From an uncultured Micrococcus sp. (GTDB taxonomy: Bacteria > Actinomycetota > Actinomycetes > Actinomycetales > Micrococcaceae): a stretch of 7,868 bases of DNA. Where the stretch lies: contig CAMIOJ010000096.1 in the NCBI GenBank assembly GCA_946222435.1, forward strand, positions 1-7,868, given 5' to 3'. Positions 5,217 to 7,868 of the stretch are shown one piece after another. Made by a program: the position numbers and the translations under genes. The notes under the pieces are model-generated. The model had not been told where the DNA came from and made no database searches. It was given only the letters and a program-made list of their open reading frames with translations. Position 1 is the first letter of the stretch. Each line of letters starts with the position of its first letter.

Positions 5217-6278
5217 GTGAGCGAGAAGCACACCGCAGACCAGGCCGTCCCCTCGGCCGGCGGCATCCCGGTCGGCCACACCGGCCGCCACAGCGCCTCC
5301 GAGGCGGTGGCGCCCCGCCCCGCGGACGGCGTCCCGCCGTCCGCGGGGCTGCGCCTGATGGCCGTCCACGCCCACCCGGACGACGAGTCCTCGAAGGGCG
5401 CCGCCATGATGGCCGCCTACGAGGACGCCGGCGCGGAGGTCATGGTGGTCACCTGCACCGGCGGCGAGGCCGGGGACCTGCTCAACCCGCAGTACGAGGA
5501 CACTGTGGCCTGCGAGCGGGACATCACCGCCGTGCGCCGCGTGGAGATGGCGGAGGCGCAGGCCGCCCTGGGCGTGGACCACGAGTGGCTCGGATTTCTG
5601 GACTCCGGCCTGCCGGAGGGCGACCCGGTCCCGGAGCTGCCGGCGAACTGCTTCGCCAGGATGCCTCTGGAGACCGCTGCCGCGCCGCTGGTCTCCTTGA
5701 TCCGCCGGTTCCGTCCGCACGTGCTCATCAGCTATGACGAGGTCGGCGGCTACCCGCACCCGGACCACGTCATGTCCCACCGGGTCACCGTGGAGGCCTA
5801 CCGGGCCGCGGGCCTGGCGGACGAGTACCCGGGCGCCGGCGAGCCGTGGGAGGTCTCCAAGCTCTACTATGACCGCGCCTTCAATCCGGCGAAGTTCCGC
5901 ACCCTGCACGAGGTGTACACCGCGGCCGGCGAGGAGTCGCCCTTCGCGGACCGGCTCGGCTGGTACGAGAAGATGGAACGCCTCCGTGAGGTCCGTGCCC
6001 GCCAGGCCGCCGGGGAGGACGTCCCGGACCCGGAGGACGCGCCGCCCTGGTTCATCCCGGACCACGCCGTCACCACCCAGATCCCGGTGGCCGACCACCT
6101 CGAGCGCAGGGACGCCGCCCTGCGGGCCCACCGCACCCAGGTGGACCCCACCGGCTTCTTCTTCGCCGCCCGCAACGAGGTGCTCCGCGAGGCCTGGCCG
6201 TGGGAGGACTACGTGCTCATCGACTCCCGGGTGGAGGTCGACCTGCCCGAGCACGACCTCTTCAACGGCCTGCGCTGA
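5217..6278 (+). CDS. mca: Mycothiol S-conjugate amidase Mca
   Basis: This zinc amidase cleaves S-conjugates of mycothiol, releasing the N-acetylcysteine conjugate (mercapturic acid) for export and GlcN-inositol for mycothiol resynthesis. It acts in the cytoplasm in thiol detoxification. It belongs to the LmbE/PIG-L fold. HAHPDDE at 51-57 supplies zinc ligands H53 and D56 and general base D55. GGYPHPDH at 177-184 supplies the catalytic H181 and third ligand H184 (by analogy with MshB H144/H147). CTGGE (80-84) and the terminal DLFNGLR match Mca rather than the deacetylase MshB. It has 353 residues, with about 45 residues of Pro/Ala/Gly-rich sequence before LRLMAVHAHPDD that mycobacterial Mca lacks. 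The GTG at 5217 is chosen from GGAG at 5205-5208. It is divergent from DUF4307 and followed 26 nt later by a small membrane-protein gene, as in mycobacteria. Confidence 0.93.
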   Translation: MSEKHTADQAVPSAGGIPVGHTGRHSASEAVAPRPADGVPPSAGLRLMAVHAHPDDESSKGAAMMAAYEDAGAEVMVVTCTGGEAGDLLNPQYEDTVACERDITAVRRVEMAEAQAALGVDHEWLGFLDSGLPEGDPVPELPANCFARMPLETAAAPLVSLIRRFRPHVLISYDEVGGYPHPDHVMSHRVTVEAYRAAGLADEYPGAGEPWEVSKLYYDRAFNPAKFRTLHEVYTAAGEESPFADRLGWYEKMERLREVRARQAAGEDVPDPEDAPPWFIPDHAVTTQIPVADHLERRDAALRAHRTQVDPTGFFFAARNEVLREAWPWEDYVLIDSRVEVDLPEHDLFNGLR

Positions 6279-6290
6279 CGGCGCCGCCGG

Positions 6291-6296
6291 TAGACT
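6291..6296 (+). promoter_or_regulatory. Predicted -10 box (TAGACT) for the small membrane protein gene
   Basis: GGTAGACTGG is a typical actinobacterial -10. It ends 8 nt before the GTG at 6305 and 13 nt after the mca stop, so the gene can be transcribed independently as a leaderless or nearly leaderless message. No clear -35 is seen at 16-18 nt. Confidence 0.55.
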
Positions 6297-6304
6297 GGCA
6301 CGTT

Positions 6305-6700
6305 GTGATGACCTGGACCTCCCTGAACTCCGCCCTGCTCACCCTGCAGGGGCAGGTGCCCGCCCCGGCGGTGCCCGAGCCGACCCTGCGTCCCGGCCTG
6401 GACGAGGCCGACATCACCCCCGGCGTGGTGGGCTTCCTGTTCACCGCGCTGATGGTGGTCATGGCGATCATCGTGCTGCGGCTGATGGTGCGCTCCGTGC
6501 GCCGGGTGCAGCAGCGCTCGCCGGAGGCCGAGGAGATGCTGATCGAGCGCAACCAGCCGCGGCTGAGCCCGGAGCAGCGCGCCGCTGGCGAGGGCCTGGA
6601 CGCCTCCGGCGAGGACCGCCTGCAGCGGCTGCGCAGGAAGTACCCGGGCTACCTGGACGAGCCCACGCCGGAGCCGCAGGAGCCGGACACCGGACGCTGA
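6305..6700 (+). CDS. Small single-pass membrane protein (Rv1083-like)
   Basis: The protein has 131 residues (130 if it starts at the ATG at 6308). A short N-terminal part rich in Pro and Leu is followed by DEADITPGVVGF and one membrane helix at about residues 39-59. Then comes a basic stretch RLMVRSVRRVQQR, so the C-terminus is probably cytoplasmic by the positive-inside rule. The remaining 60 residues are hydrophilic and include a RLQRLRRKYPGYLDEP segment. Function is unknown; I base the family call on position after mca and on the PGVVGF-helix-RSVRR layout. The start rests on TAGACT 8 nt before the GTG, since there is no Shine-Dalgarno. It may also be cotranscribed with mca, only 26 nt upstream. 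It is convergent with the TrhA gene, and a perfect palindrome lies between them. Confidence 0.78.
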   Translation: MMTWTSLNSALLTLQGQVPAPAVPEPTLRPGLDEADITPGVVGFLFTALMVVMAIIVLRLMVRSVRRVQQRSPEAEEMLIERNQPRLSPEQRAAGEGLDASGEDRLQRLRRKYPGYLDEPTPEPQEPDTGR

Positions 6701-6730
6701 GGCCGCACGCCGGCCCCACTCGACCGAAGC

Positions 6731-6781
6731 GAGGGCGGAGTTTCCCGGAATTCGCGACGGATTCCGGGAAACTCCGCCCTC
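6731..6781. terminator. Perfect 21-bp palindrome between convergent genes (terminator or palindromic repeat)
   Basis: The arm at 6731-6751 (starting GAGGGCGGAGTTTCCC) is exactly complementary to 6761-6781, with a 9-nt loop TCGCGACGG. It lies 30 nt past the stop of the small membrane protein and 35 nt past the stop of the convergent TrhA gene, so it can end both transcripts. It contains more A/T than its surroundings, and each arm carries a near-palindromic TTCCSGGAA. This leaves open that it is a copy of a dispersed palindromic repeat. Confidence 0.8.
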
Positions 6782-6816
6782 ACTCTGCAGGGAGGCAGGG
6801 CCCGGCCCAGCCCCCC

Positions 6817-7656
6817 TCAGCCGGCGGAGAGCACCCCGAACATGATCGCGATGTAGTGGCATACGAAGCCGCCCACCGTGAACGCGTGGAAGAGCTCGTG
6901 GAACCCGAACCACTCCTTGTGGATCGAGGGCGCCTTGAGCGCGTAGAAGACCGCCCCGATGATGTAGGACGCACCGCCGGCGCAGATGAGCACGGCGGCG
7001 GTCACGTTCGCGGCGAAGAAGTCGCCGATGTACAGCAGCGCCGCCAGGCCCAGCGCCACGTAGACGGGCGTGTAGAGCCAGCGCGGGGAGTGGGTCCAGA
7101 CCAGGCGGAACAGCACGCCCAGGACGGCGCCGCACCAGACCAGGGACAGCAGCAGGACGGCCTTGTCCTGGGGCAGCAGCGCGATCGACAGCGGCGTGTA
7201 CGTGCCGGCGATCATCAGCATGATGTTGGTGTGGTCCAGGCGCTTCAGCACGAGGTTGACCTGGTCGTTCCACTGCACCAGGTGGTACGTGGCGGAGACG
7301 CCGAACAGCATCAGGCCGGTGATGGAGTACACCACGGAGGCCCAGCTCAGCGCCGCGGTCGGGGCGAGCACGATCAGCACGATGCCCGCCGCCAGCGTCA
7401 GCGGGAACATCACCGCGTGGATCCAGCCGCGCAGCCGCGGCTTGAACAGCGGGTGCGCCGGGTCGGTGATGCGGGGGATCCGCCAGCCCGTGTGCGAGCC
7501 TGCGGTTCCCTTCGCCGGCGGCGCGTCGGCCTGCGGCGCATCGGCCAGTGGCATGTCGGGCTGCGTCGTGCCGGCATGCGTCGGCGGCTCTGTGCGCACC
7601 GGCGCGGCCTCACCGGCCGGGGTGTCGTGCGGGGGGATGTCATGACGGGTGGCCAT
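6817..7656 (-). CDS. trhA: Hemolysin III / TrhA family membrane protein (PAQR superfamily)
   Basis: This 279-residue membrane protein has seven predicted helices between about residues 80 and 278. The PAQR/hemolysin III signature residues are present: SATYH with H125, LDHTNIML with D141, and FHELFHAF with H253 and H257. The three histidines correspond to the zinc ligands of adiponectin-receptor-type proteins. Bacterial members have been linked to membrane-energetics or fluidity homeostasis (TrhA), and the old name reflects haemolysis by a Bacillus cereus homologue. The first 60 or so residues are a Pro/Ala/Thr-rich cytoplasmic extension. I prefer the ATG at 7656, preceded by GGGAAG. An in-frame GTG at 7692 would add 12 Arg-rich residues and is a real alternative. 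It is convergent with the small membrane protein gene and divergent from the prenyltransferase, as in Rv1085c/Rv1086. Confidence 0.9.
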   Translation of the reverse strand: MATRHDIPPHDTPAGEAAPVRTEPPTHAGTTQPDMPLADAPQADAPPAKGTAGSHTGWRIPRITDPAHPLFKPRLRGWIHAVMFPLTLAAGIVLIVLAPTAALSWASVVYSITGLMLFGVSATYHLVQWNDQVNLVLKRLDHTNIMLMIAGTYTPLSIALLPQDKAVLLLSLVWCGAVLGVLFRLVWTHSPRWLYTPVYVALGLAALLYIGDFFAANVTAAVLICAGGASYIIGAVFYALKAPSIHKEWFGFHELFHAFTVGGFVCHYIAIMFGVLSAG

Positions 7657-7718
7657 GTCACCATCTTCCCACCGTCGCCGGACCCGCCGCACAACGGTCC
7701 CACCTCAGGACCGCCGCG

Positions 7719-7724
7719 TATCCT
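7719..7724 (+). promoter_or_regulatory. Candidate -10 box (TATCCT) for the prenyltransferase gene
   Basis: TATCCT lies in the 127-nt divergent gap, about 60 nt before the GTG at 7784. The -35 region is weak. The leader includes a GACCGG/CCGGTC inverted repeat (7731-7736 and 7751-7756). Confidence 0.35.
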
Positions 7725-7769
7725 GTCCCTGACCGGTGCGACGCCCCGGGCCGGTCGGGCAAGTCAGAG

Positions 7770-7775
7770 AAGGAG
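7770..7775 (+). promoter_or_regulatory. Ribosome binding site of the prenyltransferase gene
   Basis: AAGGAG, 8 nt before the GTG at 7784. It supports that GTG as the start codon. Confidence 0.75.
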
Positions 7776-7783
7776 TGGTCCGC

Positions 7784-7868
7784 GTGCGCCAGCCCGAGGT
7801 CGTCTACCGCATGTACGAGCGGCGTCTGGCGCGGGACCTGGACCCGGAGCGAATGCCCCGGCACATTG
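7784..7868 (+). CDS. Isoprenyl (cis-prenyl) transferase, N-terminus only (partial)
   Basis: Only the first 28 codons are inside the window; the gene runs off the right edge. The start VRQPEVVYRMYERRLARD followed by DPERMPRHI matches the N-terminus of UppS/cis-prenyltransferases, where LPRHI directly precedes the catalytic DGNRRWAR motif. The YRxYExRL segment and the position beside a hemolysin III gene resemble mycobacterial Rv1086, the short-chain omega,E,Z-farnesyl diphosphate synthase, more than the long-chain UppS (Rv2361c). Whether the product makes C15 or full-length undecaprenyl/decaprenyl diphosphate cannot be judged from this fragment. The GTG start is supported by AAGGAG 8 nt upstream. 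Confidence 0.8.
   Translation, partial: MRQPEVVYRMYERRLARDLDPERMPRHI

Noticed and set aside
5102..5407. N-terminal extension of DUF4307 into the mca region
   Set aside because: It would be antisense to mca and carries no family motif. A leaderless promoter fits the ATG at 5101 well.
7731..7756. GACCGG/CCGGTC inverted repeat in the prenyltransferase leader as an operator or riboswitch
   Set aside because: The stem is only 6 bp with a 14-nt loop, and there is no match to a known element. It is mentioned only within the promoter entry.

Overview
The window is very GC-rich, with G/C strongly preferred at third codon positions. It carries mca (mycothiol S-conjugate amidase), DUF4307 and GPP34 genes, a set that points to a high-GC Gram-positive actinobacterium. 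The overall look (TAGNNT promoters, long Pro/Ala-rich protein tails) suggests Micrococcaceae (Micrococcus/Kocuria/Arthrobacter group), but that placement is inference. No mobile element, CRISPR array, tRNA or rRNA gene is visible. All genes look like ordinary chromosomal core or near-core genes.

Layout. (1) Positions 1-2797, plus strand: the last codons of an unidentified gene, an AI-2E/PerM-family membrane protein and an ACT-domain threonine ammonia-lyase (ilvA/tdcB type). They are joined by two 4-bp ATGA stop/start overlaps, so they form a tightly coupled operon, which ends in a perfect 47-nt hairpin (2821-2867). (2) 2882-5101, minus strand: a GPP34 (GOLPH3/Vps74-like) protein, transcription factor greA, and a DUF4307 membrane protein. 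Each appears to have its own promoter, and a long hairpin (3741-3809) separates greA from the GPP34 gene. (3) 5217-6700, plus strand: mca and a small single-pass membrane protein. (4) 6817-7656, minus strand: a hemolysin III/TrhA (PAQR-like) membrane protein, convergent with the small membrane protein across a perfect 51-nt palindrome (6731-6781). (5) 7784-7868, plus strand: the first 28 codons of a cis-prenyltransferase, cut by the window edge.

From greA to the prenyltransferase, the order matches what I recall of Mycobacterium tuberculosis Rv1080c (greA), Rv1081c, Rv1082 (mca), Rv1083, Rv1085c (hemolysin III-like) and Rv1086 (short-chain Z-prenyl diphosphate synthase). The DUF255 thioredoxin-like gene (Rv1084) is absent. 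This synteny supports naming the small and partial genes. Functionally the block mixes thiol-based detoxification (Mca), transcription-elongation rescue (GreA), an envelope PAQR-like protein and polyprenyl precursor synthesis.

The most unusual signals are regulatory. Several genes have a TAGNNT -10 box 6-8 nt before the start codon, implying leaderless mRNAs. A candidate mca promoter lies inside the divergent DUF4307 gene, where both of its hexamers coincide with codons that are rare in this genome. A DasR dre-like palindrome sits in the spacer of a predicted extended -10 promoter upstream of greA. No clearly new multi-gene system was found.
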